The notes beneath the pieces were generated by a model. That model had not been told where the DNA came from, did no database searches, and worked only from the letters and a program-made list of their open reading frames with translations. A program made the translations under genes and the position numbers. A DNA stretch of 64,000 nucleotides from Echiichthys vipera (taxonomy: Eukaryota; Chordata; Actinopteri; Perciformes; Trachinidae), in NCBI GenBank assembly GCA_963691815.1, contig OY829652.1:14789027-14853026 (forward strand), read 5' to 3'. Below, piece after piece: positions 1 through 13,078 of this stretch (positions are counted from its first letter, which is position 1; every line of letters begins with the position of its first letter).

Positions 1-346
1 ATTAACAGAGAAATCTAGGAGAGTCGCTAATTACACTAATTAGCTCCGGGCATTACGCTGAAGGCATCAAAACTGCTTTTTAAACCACTTATTCTTCTCA
101 AAATAGACTAAACCTCTGCAATAGCCTGATAAGTGTCCCTACATACTGCACAAAGCAGTAAACACTAAATTGTAAAACTGCTTGTAAAATAATCTTGTTT
201 TAGAAGGTGACCTGAACTGACCAAAAAGGATTAGCAGCATAGAAATGAGGTGCAATCTCAGCTGCAACAGATCATGTTCTGCGTGCTACAGGTGCCACAA
301 GGCTGCCGGTGCATGAAGTACACCATGTTTTTTGTCTTTTTCTTAC

Positions 347-3300
347 CTGAATCCTGATGAATCGAGGTCGTGCATACGCTGGGAGGTAGTTGACGACCTG
401 CTTGTAAGTCTGCTGACAGTCAAAATCTTCTCCTTCTTCCAGAGTGACAGCTGCCATGCCAATCCGCCCCTCGTGGCCTTATTAGACAATTCAATTAAAC
501 ACATATAGAAAATATTAAAAAAGCACAGAATACAGTATTTGCGTTGATCATCACCATCATCATCTAGTATAATACAATGTCTGTTGATGAGTGATTTTAC
601 CTTCAACTTTAACACCGTACACATTTGCCTCTGCCACGCAATGAGCCATTGTGAGAATGTCTGCAACCTCTGATGTGGCAACGTTTTCTCCTTTCCATCT
701 GGGAAAAGAAACAAGCAACAGAAACTAAAATTAGAAAACAGCTGTGCAACACACCATGCCAAATGTCATCCTGACCGGCACCAAATTAAGACAAAAAACT
801 GAAACGATATCTTGATGTGTTGTGAAAGAACCAAGCTCATGATGTGTAAATAAGCAACGTGCAAAGTCAGAAATGACTGGGTTAAATAAATTAGGTAAAA
901 CTCCCCAATTCTGTCAGTCTTTTAAAATGTAAACACAATAAGATGAATTGATGCTTTAATTTTACATAGTTACGATGCATCCTTCCTAAAAATGTCCAAG
1001 ATCCATCCATCCCTACTGTACAACACCAACACTAACTAACACAGAATGAGTCACTACTTACCTGAAAGTGTCACCAACTCGATCCTGAAAGTATACAAAC
1101 TTCTGGTGATCAAACCGGAGCAAGTCTCCAGTGTTGAAGTACAGGTCGCCTTTTTTCAACACGTCACGAAGCCTCTTCTTCTCCGTCTGTTGCTGGTTGC
1201 CGGCGTACCCAACAAAGGGAGACCTCTGAGTAACCCTTCCCACCAAAAGTCCCGTCTCACCTGACAAAAAGATGCATGAAAGATGTCCGTCACAGCTTCC
1301 CTTAGACCCGAGGTCACATTCAAGTCCGACCAAAACCGAATTAGATCATATTTGCAATTAATAAAACCGATAAAAGCAGCACATTTTCACCGATCCGAAA
1401 GGCTGGAAGCAAAAGACAAACAATGAATCAATTATCAACATTTTTATTCAGTGGCCTAATCGATTAATAGTTTTGGCACTGAAGATAATAAATAAGGTAA
1501 CTCTGCTCTGGCGTCAAAGAAAGAGAAAAAAGAAAACACGGTTACATTAGCACCTGTAATAGTGACCCACCTGTGGCTGCCTCGATGCACAGACCCTCAG
1601 AGTTCCTGACAGGCTCCTCCTTCTCAATGTCAAACCTGATCAATGTGTATGGGAAGAAAAACTAGACAGAAGAAAGAAAAAATTAGTTAGTTAAAGCAAT
1701 TCTTACCTTTCTGGCATTTTTACACTTTTCTTTAGTAATCTTAAAATGCTCTTAATATGTAAAAGAATCCACCAGGTGTTAAAACTCATCAATGTTTAGT
1801 TCTCATATATTTCTCATAAAAGTCTGACCAATCATTTTATTCGGTCCGGATAAAATGATTTTCCGAGCCTCCTGCCTGCATTGGGCTGCTCATGCTGCGT
1901 TCAAGTGTAGTGGGAAGTTCAAAGTTTCAGACATCCAAAACATCAGACATTCAAAGTGAACCTCCTACTAGCCAAATCGGGGTAGGTCAGTCTTCCCCAA
2001 ATTCGACAGGCATTCCAGTGTACTTTGCCAATATGGAGGTCTGAAACTTCGGACTTCCCATGGCACTTGAATGCAGCATTTCTTGCACGTGTCAGGGGAG
2101 GAGGGAGCTTCAGAGGTCAGGCAGGGGGCAGAGGGTGGGACTTTTGAGGGAAGCACTGCGTGCTCTAACTGAGACATGCAAGAAGGGTAAGAATTGCTTT
2201 AAAAGGTGTATTGTCAACTTAGATGCTATATTATATTTTATTTTATATTTTATATTTTATATTTTATTTTATATTTTATTTGTTGTAGATATGTCTATAT
2301 CTTGCCTCCTTTTATATTTTATATTTACCTTTTATATTGTATATTTTTTGGTGGTTTCTGGAGCCTTGCAACGGAATTTCGTTTGTATACATGAAAATGT
2401 GTGTGAATGACAATAAAGTTTGTCTAAGTCTAAGTGTCTAAGTCTAAGTCTGTATTGTTTGTGAACAATTTAACAACCTACAGTTGATGAAGCTTAGCTT
2501 TTAGCCTGCAGCAGCTCTGTGAGGCTGTACTTAAGCTGGATTTAATTTAATTTAAGTGAATTTCCCCAACCTCAAAATCCAACATGGTGGCGCCCAGGAT
2601 CAACAGTAGTTAAAACTGTAAGAATACACTGTTTATTCTCACTTCTGTCTTATTTGTGCCTCATTAGATAATTGTACACACAATACTGTCCGTCACCGAT
2701 CCGAGCACCAGCGCTATAAGGATTCATCCCCTGGAAACCAACAATGTCTTTGCCAAAGTTCATGACAGTTTATACCATCTTGAGATATTTTGGTCTGGAT
2801 GTTCCTCTACTTACCCTGTGGACAAAATTGACTCGGCCCACTGCACCGATCTTTGACGTGTAGTTGATGAAGCCGATATTTCCCTCTGTGGCGGCGTACA
2901 ACTCTCTGACTTTAATGTCCCCGAAGCGATTCAGAAACTCCGTCCAAATGTCTGTTCGGACACCGTTGCCGATGGCGATCCTCACTCTGTGGTTCTTCTC
3001 ATTGTCTTTCTGCAAAAAGTGACATTTACTCAAGAGTCAGAACAGAGACATGCAAAGCTTCATATCTCTTCTCAGGAATTTCACCAAAGTCGATTCCTTT
3101 CACCTTGGGCTGGTTGCAGAGGTAGCGCATCGTTTCACCGATGTACTGCATCACTGTCACATTATACTTCCTGCAGTCGTCCCAGAACTGGGAGGCAGAG
3201 AACTTTCTCTTCAGAACAATAGTCATACCTGCAATTAACATCACATAACACAACCTTTATCTCAGTCTAAAGGTATACATCACCTTCATAAGTGCCCAAA

Positions 3301-6300
3301 CTATGTGCGAGAAGGCTTTTGAGGATTTAGAAGATTATTACCTCTCTCGATGGATCCAACCATCCCGATGAGGAAGCCTGCACTGTGGTAGAGAGGCAGA
3401 TTGATATAGAAGATGTCCTCTGATGTGATTCCACATGCCGCCTGGATGAAGGAGGCAGCCCATATCCTCTCATGGGTAACAACGGCTGCTTTAGGCAAAC
3501 CTTCCAGGGTCAAACAATAATAAAATCCTCTCAGGTTCTTGAATACAGCATACACAGTTAGTATTAGGTACTGTATATGAGCCACTTCTCCGCTCTCCAT
3601 TCAGAGGCTGTTTTTTTCTAACAGGCATATATTCTTTAAACCTTAAAACCTTCACCATATCCATTACACCGTGTTTTTAGCCAAATATACTCAGCTATCA
3701 CACACACGACTCTGCCGACCTCACCAGCGGGTGAATTTGTTCGTTTTTCTCCAAGCTGACCTGCCACTGATTGTTGTAAAGGAGTAAATTCAAACATTCA
3801 CAGCCACATTTAAAGTACAGATTATTGGGAGACATCACTTAAACATTAGCAGAATTATCACAGCATCATAATCATCGGACATCAGACTAACATTCGGGTC
3901 CTTACAGACAGAGTCAGAGTCCTGCCTTGAATGTAAGAAAACAGTATGTGGGAAGATATCAAGCTGCTTTCCAACACGCCTGCGCAGGAAGTATTGGATG
4001 AAGTATTATCACAGTAAAAATGTCAAACAATAGAGAAGCTACTAGACATCTTATCTCATGTGTATGAACATTTCACACATCTACAAGTCTCTTAAGCTTC
4101 AGCTCCAATTTAACAGTTTGAGAAGATCAACTGCCGACTAGCCAAGAAGAACCGGATGTCTACCCTCACTGGATAAAAACTAAGTACACAATACTTTCCT
4201 CCAGTTTCCTCCTCTCTCTCTCTTACGGCCACTCAGTCTGCTGAGGAATATTATTATGCGTTTATGCGTAGGAATACGTTGAGAAAATGAAGTGCCAATG
4301 GAGAGGGGTGTTTGATGGCAAGCTAAAGGGGTTGAAATATAAATAAAGCTGCTTACACTTAAACTGCTGTCGCCGTCCACAGCAGCTTCTGTCAGTACTC
4401 CTGTCTGCTTCTCCAACTGACGACAGGCTAACGTCATCTACTATTGAAGTACCTCATACCACCCACCAGCCTAACTATCCCTTTAAGGTGTTTCAAAGGA
4501 GTTTAACAGCTGTACCTGTGGTGCCAGACGTGTATATGTACAAAGCGGTGCTCCTGATGTTGACGTTGGCTCTGAGGTCCCGGGACATCGGCTGATCTGA
4601 GGCCTGGGAGATCTTGTCAGACAAAGTGTTGATGCCCTGGATGCTACAGGCCTCTGACATGAGGTACACACTGATACCTTGCTCCCTTAGTGTCGGTAAA
4701 ACCTCCTCCACAGCGTCCTGCAGCTCTGCAAACACAGAGAGGCATTCAGGTTCCATACAATATGTCAGTGCGCCATGTTAGGCATTGCAGCACATGCAGG
4801 CTTGTGTCATGTTACCTCACATCCCACTGGGACCCAAACACATGGCACAAGCAATCCAGGCTAAATGTGTGCAATTCTCTGAGGGGGAACTCTAGCACCA
4901 AAATGGAAAAGCGGAGGAGCACGTTTTTTAGAGTTCCTCAGATGAACACATTGATGAGGACTGAATGTACAGCACTCTGATCGAAACCACATAGGGAAAA
5001 GGGATAAGAGCGATTCAACTTTTGTTCCTGATAACCACCGTTAAAGACTGATGTCATGACAACTAAAATGTTAGTAGTCTTTAAGTCTTTTCAGGTCTGG
5101 TTGGAATCAACAGATCAGAGGAGAAATACAAAAATTAACCAAAATGATGTGGTAACTGTTGTGTAATCTAAAAAAGAAGCAGCATCACATGGTCCTACGT
5201 GGACATTGGACTGTTCTTCATGAAGGTCCAATCCTTATGTCCACACACACAGACACTGAGGCACGTTCCTGCAAAGTCTGCAAGAGCCGTCACACAGTCA
5301 AATCATAATCATACATGAGGGCTCTTTCACATACACATTGAGCCCTTTATGCTGACTTCTCCTGAGGGCATTACCCACAATTCATGGCATTGTGACATGA
5401 AGTACAGAGTTACAGTTAACAGATATCGGAGGAGCAACCACAACTACTTAATGATGCTATTTTGACAAAAAAAGGGAATTGATTGTTTGATGGTTACCTT
5501 TCGTCCACTCTGTGAGCCAAGAGCGTAAAGTAAAAAGTCCCACAGGCACAACTGAACCTAACATATTTTTGAGTTTTCAAGGGAACGTGATATGTCGCAA
5601 AGTGTCCCATTCCTATTTATAACGTTTTGAGCCCATGCAGCCTCTCACACTCAAGCACTTACCAGGTAACATCAGTTATATCCCTGAGGGTTCAGGGCTT
5701 GGGTTTAGGGGGACACTGGGATTGAGCCAGTGAGTCTGTTCAGAGTAAATGTGCATTTCCATCTGTGGGGTGAAACTCTATAATGTGGACGTGGAGCTTA
5801 AGCAAGGTAAAAACATGAAAGGTAGGAGGGTTGTTCTCGTGAGGTATAAGGATGAGGATGGGCTTTGATTCAGGGTCATAGATATATGCGTGTCTGCATG
5901 TCATGTATATTTTTGTGTAGGTGTGTGTATGTGTATATGATGAGGATTTGATTTAGAAATGAATGTGAATAATGCAGTAGGGATAGGATTTAAATGTGTT
6001 TACTTCAGCCTATACCTTTTCAGACACAAAAGTCTTAATTTGTCTTCATGAATAATGTATTCATTGAGTTTGTGTACCCGTTTTTGTTTATTTCATTTAT
6101 TGTCATTTTGTTTTGTGTGTTTTTTTTTATTATTATCATTATTATTTATTTTAAGTTTGTGAAATATATTTATGTGTTCGAAATAACAAGAAAGAAAAGG
6201 TGTTTGTGTACTGCAATCCTTCAAAATCAAAATCTAGTTTGAAACACTTTTGTTCAGTTTATACTGTATTAATATTGTGCATATTACTAATACATGCTAC

Positions 6301-9036
6301 AGAACAGTAAGCCTAGTTGGTTTCTGGGGCTCAAGACGAAATAAAGAAACTACCACAGTTTGCCGTTTGTACCCAAAGGACACTTTAAGGTGACTAAGGG
6401 CGCACTCACACTGTCCTTCCGCACCGCGCCCCGTGCTTTAGGGTACTTGTCCCCCCTCCCTCTCCCCCCCGCGCCCCAGCCCCGTTTGAACTCACACTGC
6501 CATGGCCTCGGCCAATACTTCTTGCTGTCCATACGTCATCATGCCATAACACGTCACACGCATTGATCGCATGTTTGTGGCTTTGTTTACAAATCTCTCC
6601 ACAGACCTCGGAGTTTTGTGCGTCTTGTCGACTGTTTTTGAATATTTTCATCCGACCAAATCTGCAGTAAACACTCCACCTCCGCATCACACCAACGTGA
6701 ACCTTTCACCGCCATTGTTGTTGTTAAATGTCCGCGCATGGTCCGTCATTCTATTTTCTATGTCCGTACAGGCGCACATACCGCTACCGCCGTAGGGCTC
6801 ATGCTCGTACACGTGCGCACGCTCGTGCTCGTACATGTGCAAACGGCTCTACAAAAGCCCACCTCTTTCAAGTGAGCCGTGGACGGCCCGCTGTCCGCAG
6901 TTATGCGCGGAACGGGTGCACTCACACTGCTTGAACGTACTAGGCTTTAGCTGAAAAAACGGTTTTGGCCTGGTACAGAAGGACAGTGTGAGTGCGCCCT
7001 AAAAGATGCAGAGACTGTGAGGAATGGGACTCTTTTAGAGCAAACATTCATTTTTAAGGCCCCTCAGCAGCTCTCCAGCCCTAATAGAGACAGATCATGT
7101 TCTTAGCTTATCGGACATTTTTACCTGCCAGGTAAATACAGCTGTCAGGGATGTACTGCTAGCCTCGCGAGAACATCCTGATCTCTGAGCTCCATTGTAT
7201 TTTACTCACAGATCACTCTGATTACGTGCGGCAGAGAAAATTTGCAGAAGGTTGCCCAAGCGACCGAACCAATCAGCGTTCGTTTTGAGGCGGCTCGAAG
7301 TGTGACGGAACGAGAAGCGACTGTTCAGTGTGAACAACATGGCGGCTTCCGCGGATGAGATGAGCGCAGCTTTCAAGCAAACTCCTCGCTAACGCTTTTT
7401 TCTCTTGGATCCTTCTGTTGAAATATGGACCGGGCACCTGAAATTGTGCCTCTTATCCGTAAATTCAAGTTACACAAACGGCAAATATCTTTTACCGACA
7501 TGTTGCCTTGATGCTCTGTTAGTACGTCATACACTTTGTTGATCTGATTGGTTGATTTGGCCTGTCTATCACCAACATAGGTGATGATAGACGGATGATT
7601 TATCCAATCAGCAACTAGTATGTCTGCCCCTTCCCAAAAGATCTCCAACCGAGAGTTCACAGATGGATATGCAGAGCAATTGCGAATTATGCGAATCAAT
7701 CCATCTCGAGGAGTCAGGTTAATGTACTGAAGCAACAAAAACAAATAAAATCCATCTGGAATTGAGTGCTTTATGCAAGTCTAAAGTTGCTAGGAGTGGA
7801 AGAGGTATTTATATAAAAAGTATCAATAAAACAACGTAAAAAAAAAATACCCCATTACAGGTTAATGTTTAAAATCCTATTGAAGTAAAAGAACATAAGT
7901 ATTATCAGCAAAATGTGATGTGTCTGATGTTTTGTTTTATGGCATTATTGAATTGTTAATATTGATGCATTGATGTGTAAGCAGCAGATTAGCTGCTGGA
8001 GGAGGAGCTGTTAAACTGTTTTAGTTTGTTTTTTCTTTATTTGTTGTTGTTTCATCTTGTAGCCTTGAGCAGTTCTCTAAAAAGAAACACTGTGAGAAGT
8101 TTGGAGAGGAATTGTCTGATATGTTAATAACTCCCACACATGTGAAATGTGACAACTACACTGCTCCTCTGTGAGCGGTCAGATGCCCAAAAGTGTTTGG
8201 AACCACTTTAATCTTTAACTATGTATTGCATTTTAGAAGTATATCATACATTTATGTAAAAAAAAAAAAAAAATTTGAAAAGTAAGTAGACTGGCTGCAT
8301 CTGTCAAATACGTCTAGTGGAGAAAAGAAGTGCATTATTTCACATAAGCATAAAATATACACCCATGAGTGCAATATTTGATTAAAAGCACCACTGTCTG
8401 GAAGTTGCACAAACAACACTATAATACTGCAATCACCAGCTCTGTATAAGTTATTTGGACTTTGCACTTCTTTGCATGCTGCCGACAGATTAGAAACCAT
8501 AAGACCCCGGCCCTCCTCCTCTGCGCCCCTGACACGTTGTAACACTTTTGTGTCTCACCTGGAGAGGCGATGATCACTTTGGCCCCGCAGCAGGAGAAAC
8601 AGTGCAGCAGAGACTTGGACCTGATGTTGAAGTTGAGCAGAGCAGCCGGACAGCCCAGCTTGGCCAAACCGAGCCAAGTCCAAATGAAACTGGGCTCGTT
8701 GGCCAGAAACAAGGCGACCGCATCCCCCTCCTTCAGCCGCGCTTCAGCCTGCAGAGCCCTGGCCACCTTGTTGCTTTGCTTATCCACTTCTCCATAAGTA
8801 TACTCTCGTCCTTCGAAATGCACAAATATCTTAGTGGGATTCCTCTTCACGGCATCCAAGAAGCAGTCCACGACGCTGTAAAAAGGTTTGCCTCTTTTGT
8901 ACTTGACGAGCCTGACGCCGAGTTTAATGCTCCTCAGGATGTACGCGCAGTCCTCGCCCAAGTAAGGGAAAAGTGTCCTTAGGAAGGAGAGGGACAGAAT
9001 AGCCAGTCCGGCTAGGACGGTGAACCAGATGTACAT
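347..9036 (-). CDS. slc27a2: Very long-chain acyl-CoA synthetase / fatty acid transport protein 2, left tandem copy (3' end off window)
   Basis: FATP2-type enzyme: activates long and very long-chain fatty acids to acyl-CoA with ATP and promotes uptake; ER and peroxisome membranes (family knowledge). Nine coding exons (5' to 3'): 9036-8559, 4725-4516, 3500-3342, 3228-3104, 3009-2815, 1661-1571, 1260-1062, 698-601, 477-347. They sum to 1686 nt (562 codons) in frame; the final exon, about 57 residues ending the protein in the other copy, lies left of base 1. The start Met (9036) opens a hydrophobic N-terminal anchor (residues 3-23). The AMP-binding signature [12 protein letters not shown] (about residues 222-233) spans the exon 2/3 junction; the family blocks [57 protein letters not shown] and YARPRF are all intact. 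IYTSGTTG rather than IFTSGTTG, together with synteny to atp8b4, favours slc27a2 over slc27a6. Intron 1 (4726-8558) is long and repeat-rich. Nothing suggests inactivation. Confidence 0.93.
1893..2079. mobile_element. Short palindromic MITE-like element
   Basis: The left end TGCTGCGTTCAAGTG and the inverse of the right end TGCTGCATTCAAGTGCC differ at one aligned position; both continue into GGGAAGT. About 187 bp with no coding content, in intron 6 of the left slc27a2 copy. A non-autonomous DNA transposon is the simplest reading. Superfamily not determined. Confidence 0.6.
2220..2455 (+). repeat. AT-rich tract and LINE-like 3' tail
   Basis: A TATTTTATATTTTAT-type tract is followed by GGAATTTCGTTTGTATAC and ATGACAATAAAG, then repeated GTCTAAGTCTAA units. 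The AATAAAG plus short tandem 3' units resemble the tail of a 5'-truncated teleost retroposon. Intronic in the left slc27a2 copy. Confidence 0.4.
6397..7000. mobile_element. 604-bp element with perfect 23-bp terminal inverted repeats
   Basis: The left end AGGGCGCACTCACACTGTCC and the inverted right end are identical for 23 bases and then similar. The interior is GC-rich compared with its surroundings, with extra subterminal CTCACACTG copies near 6490 and 6920, and encodes no recognisable transposase. Flanks (GGTGACTA left, AAAAGATG right) show no clear target duplication. In intron 1 of the left slc27a2 copy. Probably a non-autonomous DNA transposon. Confidence 0.7.
7147..7740. mobile_element. 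Possible diverged DNA transposon relic
   Basis: The block begins TAGCCTCGCGAGAAC and ends near CTCGAGGAGTCAGGTTA; the inverse of the right end (TAACCTGACTCCTCGAGA) is weakly similar to the left end. Interior has no convincing coding sequence. Similarity of the ends is low, so this is tentative. Confidence 0.25.
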
Positions 9037-9596
9037 CGTTACAGAGCTCGCTACGCGGGAGACATCTGTCAGGAGAGGCAGGGGTGGATGTTGTGCTGCA
9101 ACTCAGAGGGAAATTGTGACAAAGTTCATCGTCTCAGCTCGGGGCGGTGCTCAGCTCTGCCCCGCTGACCCCTCCTTCTTTCAGGAATGTTTTCGAGTTG
9201 CCAAACCGAGTTTTGCGACTGTTTTTTACACTTGTTTGTATCCATCTTTATCTTATTCTCATGTCGTTTTACTCTCATTTTTTACTGCACAACCTGATTC
9301 TCTATAAACAAAGAGAAAAGTGATTCAATAAGATTTATTTCATCACTGACATTTAATAACCTTCTAGAGAGGAAGATCTGTTTTTCACTCATTTTTACCT
9401 GCGACACCTCCAGGTTTTGACCCTTAATTGCAGTGGATCTCCTGCTTAATATTATTTATAAGGATAGAAAGTGCCAGCAGAAGAGGAGTAGACTGTAAAA
9501 CGCTGGTTTATATTAATAACTTCAGGCATAAAGCACATGGCAACTCGCATGCACTCCTTAAACTGGGCAGTGAGGGGCGGGGCTATACATCCGTTC

Positions 9597-9600
<4 letters not shown>

Positions 9601-9648
<48 letters not shown>
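9601..9648. repeat. (CA)24 microsatellite
   Basis: Uninterrupted CA dinucleotides for 48 bases. Confidence 0.98.
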
Positions 9649-9650
<2 letters not shown>

Positions 9651-9661
9651 AATGATGTCCC

Positions 9662-9950
9662 TGAAAGTCAAAGTCAACTTTATTGTCAATGTCTGTAACA
9701 TGTGCCAGACATGCACAGGAATCGACTGAAGGTGCAATAAGTACAAACAAAGAAACATAAAAAGATAATATATACAATAATAAATAAGAGTGCAAAAGTA
9801 ACCAGAGGGTATGCAAAACTAAAGAAATGTGATATGCGCAGTGTGAAGGACAAACTGTACGGAATATACAGAGAATGAAAACGTGAAATGTGAAACAATG
9901 TAAAGGACATAAAGTGCAGACTACATATGACAAATGGAAATGTAAATAAA
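9662..9950 (-). repeat. Retroposon 3'-end-like repeat
   Basis: Starts GAAAGTCAAAGTCAACTTTA, the inverse of a TAAAGTTGACTTTGACTTTC tail, followed by A-rich sequence. Similar 'CAA(C/G)TTTA(T)TG' starts recur at 35102 and, more weakly, at 43246, which suggests an interspersed family. Family name not assigned. Confidence 0.4.
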
Positions 9951-10351
9951 TTAATTTAGTGTCTAAAAAATGTCAGAATATTGCTTGTTTTTATCCAACC
10001 AACAGTCCTAAATCCATATTAAATAAAATACATAATTAAATAAATAAAACTAAAGAATCAGGTGATAAATCCAGATGTATGCTGATGATACAGAGACAAA
10101 CACACTTGCACCACAGAAACAATTTCTTGATTTGGACTTGACATGTGAGACTCAGTAAGATAAGATAGTTTGGTCTCTGTAAATCATAAATAAGTCATAG
10201 AGTATGGTCTATACCTACTCTGCAACTGTTCAATTCGGACTTCTCATGTTTTAAAAACACTATTAACACAGATTTCAAAACTAAATGTTCACTTTAACTT
10301 TAATGGTCAGCATTCAAAGACTGGAAAGACTTAAGACTTGTACCAATTAAC

Positions 10352-10830
10352 TTGAAGTCAAGTTTATTTATTAAGCATTCAAGTGTTCAACAACAAGGCA
10401 ACTTAACATGTTTTACACTGAACAGTAAAGAGCAACTAAAACGTCATTTAATAGTATGGGAAATAAAAACAAGCAAATATAGAATCAGACAGGTATAAAA
10501 TATACAAATGAAAGTTAGTGGGCAGTGTAATAAATTAATAATCATTTGATTTCATTAATGTCTTCAGTCTTGATTTAAAAGAACTGAGAGTTGCAGCAGA
10601 CCTGCAGTTTTCTGGGAGTTTGTTCCAGATATGTAGTGCATGAAAGCTGCTTCTCTGTTATTTTTTCTGGGGAACAGAAATCAAACCTGTCCCAGGCACC
10701 TGAGAGGTCTCGAAGGCTCATAATGGAGCAGGTCAAATTAATGTATTCAACAAACACTGTTACAATTTGATGTGTATGTTGTGGCAAGGGAGAAATATTT
10801 TTCTTGTCAAGGACTGTTTTGCACAAATGT
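10352..10830 (-). mobile_element. L2-like LINE 3' end (minus orientation)
   Basis: Part of this block is the inverse of the LINE relic at 37055-38020: the stretch 10561-10655 matches, including CAGTCTTGATTTAAAA, AGAGTTGCAGCAGACCTGCAG and GTTTGTTCCAGAT, and the CAACAACAAGG tail motif is shared. It encodes the end of an RT-associated ORF (FKSRLKT) and 3' UTR. Truncated and inactive. Confidence 0.65.
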
Positions 10831-13078
10831 AAATTTTAAATGACTGATCCTTTCGTCAACATCGATGACCTGTTGGTTAATGCCACACTCTGTGTGTGTC
10901 TTTACCTGTCAGAGTGTCCTCCATGCTGCTGAGCCCCAGTCAGCTCCAGGGGCAACACAGCCTGGGTCACCCTGCACCCAAACAGAGGTGAAAGGAGAGT
11001 TTCTGTCCCTGGAGCTGGTTGGTCATATTGATCAGAAGCACTTTGTTATGCTTCAACGCAGTAATTATATATGTCCCTCCCAGTATATTGATCAAATATA
11101 TAAATACTTAAAAAATGCTATGCAGGTAATCACACATCACTGATTGATTAGAAAATTAAAGGTTAAATATGGAGAATGAGCAGAACACCGCCATCTAGTG
11201 TCTCAAGCTCGTGGTCGGAACAACAGAAATAATTAAAAGCACTCGGGTTGCCATGTTCGTCAGACCCGGTCCAGTAGCCTACAGGAGACCAGAGTCTGTT
11301 TGAGCCTGTTTGAACTGATCCCCCCCGTTACAGCTAAGTAAACATGAAAGTTAGCTTGCCGATCAAGGAGAAATTTAGTCATATGGGCGTGTGTTTAAGT
11401 GCTGTTGAACTCCTTTATCTCAGACCATGGAGTGAATGCTTGGCCCATATGAACTCTGGTTTTGCCCGTCTCTGCTCACTCAGCTGCTGGGACAAATAAG
11501 CAGCTGCAGGATTGGTAAACTCCATTTCACCCAGTGCCAGCCCACAGTAGCTTCACCCAACAACAGACAACCCTGGCAACCCGCAATGCCTGCTGCTATT
11601 GGCTGACTAAATATATTTTTTATGGAAAAGCAATACTTTCATTCTGTATCCCTCAAAACGCCCCGTGGGTGAATTATTTTTTATCAATATATAGTTTTTA
11701 ATGAAGATTCTACATATTCAACCTTTAAATCACAAAAAACTTTACAAATTCCCATTATTATTACTGCTACCAGTAAATGGTGTAACCAATTCATAAGTAT
11801 TAGACTTTGTTTACTTGGCAATATATTGCATTCATCTACATTTAGGTCTCAATCTCCTGATCACAAGATGGAGAAGGTCCAGAGCTGTGTCAGATGTGTG
11901 TAATGGTGTGATCATCATGTAAAGTTGGGAACACATGAAGAAGTCTGGATTATCAGGATACTTTTTTAGTAAGGTATTTAGCACTGAGCTATCAGACTCA
12001 GAGTAAAAAGCATGTGGGTTGGTCTCGTAACGCCACAACAGCAACACCTTTCATGTAATGTTAACATTAAGTGGTCAGTTTTGCTGAAATGGCCCCCCCT
12101 ACCCTCAATGTTAAATATGTGATTACAGCCCTGTTGTGCTTTAAAAGAACCCAGATGGAAATGTATTTAAGGAACATGAAAGTTTTTACACATCCCCGTG
12201 TGATAACAAACTAGTCACATGATTATTTTAAGCAAAATACTTTAATTTGCTTTAACTAACGTTACATAACATTTTACAGCAGGAAAGCACAGTCAGTACT
12301 GTTAATTTGCCTTAATACGATCTATAACTAAATGTATGAGGTCCAGATGCCTTAGAAAATGAATTTTTAACATTAGAGCTTTAACGTTAAACATAACTCA
12401 AACCCAAACAGAAACAAATGATACAAAACTAGAATTAGATAATAGGAAACAATGAATGTGATTAATTAAACCTGTGGTTTTACTGCCTTATTGTGCCATT
12501 AACAGTTTCTTGACATGCTGTTAGTTTGAGACCGATATCTCCGACTATAACGACACCTGTCCTGACAATATACTCAGCTGAAGATATGTAACGTTGGAGG
12601 AACTAAATAAAAAGCAGCTGCACTACTTTCTTATTGTATTTAAGTAGAAACAGGATTACTTTGTGCTTTTGATTGCTAAAATAAATCTGGTTTAAAACTA
12701 CATAGAGCAAAAATTAAAGGCCCAGAGTTTAATTCATATAGAATTATTTTCCTCAAATCATTTAGCCCTAAAGAGACAGAGGTAAAAAAGATGCAACAAT
12801 TATACAAGAAATCTATTGTGTACATGGCACAGATGCCAGCTCCTACACTCACAATAGCCTCAATAGCCTGGAGTGGTACACAGCGAGACATCCCTGCTTG
12901 AATAAGAAGCTCACAGCTCAGAGTTTTCTCAACTGGAAAAACTTGCTTTCTTGCTCTAAGCATCTTAGCGCAACGAGCTCAAACATGTTATCTGTAGGAG
13001 AATTTAAGTCATATGTATGGAATAACTGTAGAAGTAGAAGTACAACTATAATGGATCAGCGAGGCAATAAGAGCCACT

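Larger units (their letters stand above)
9037..13078. other. Intergenic spacer between the two slc27a2 copies
   Basis: Contains the promoter and 5' UTR of the left copy (just above 9036) and the 3' UTR of the right copy (below 13079; an ATTAAA lies on the minus strand at 12728-12733). The middle holds a (CA)n microsatellite and two retroposon tails listed separately. I see no additional gene. Confidence 0.6.

Noticed and set aside
1..346. Possible last exon of the left slc27a2 copy
   Set aside because: No minus-strand frame resembles the [17 protein letters not shown] block; the exon must lie outside the window.
8548..8982. 144-codon plus-strand open frame
   Set aside because: It is the antisense of slc27a2 exon 1; composition follows the real coding strand and no domain is visible.
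9452..9758. Cys/Val and Thr/His repeat proteins on both strands
   Set aside because: Translations of the (CA)n microsatellite.
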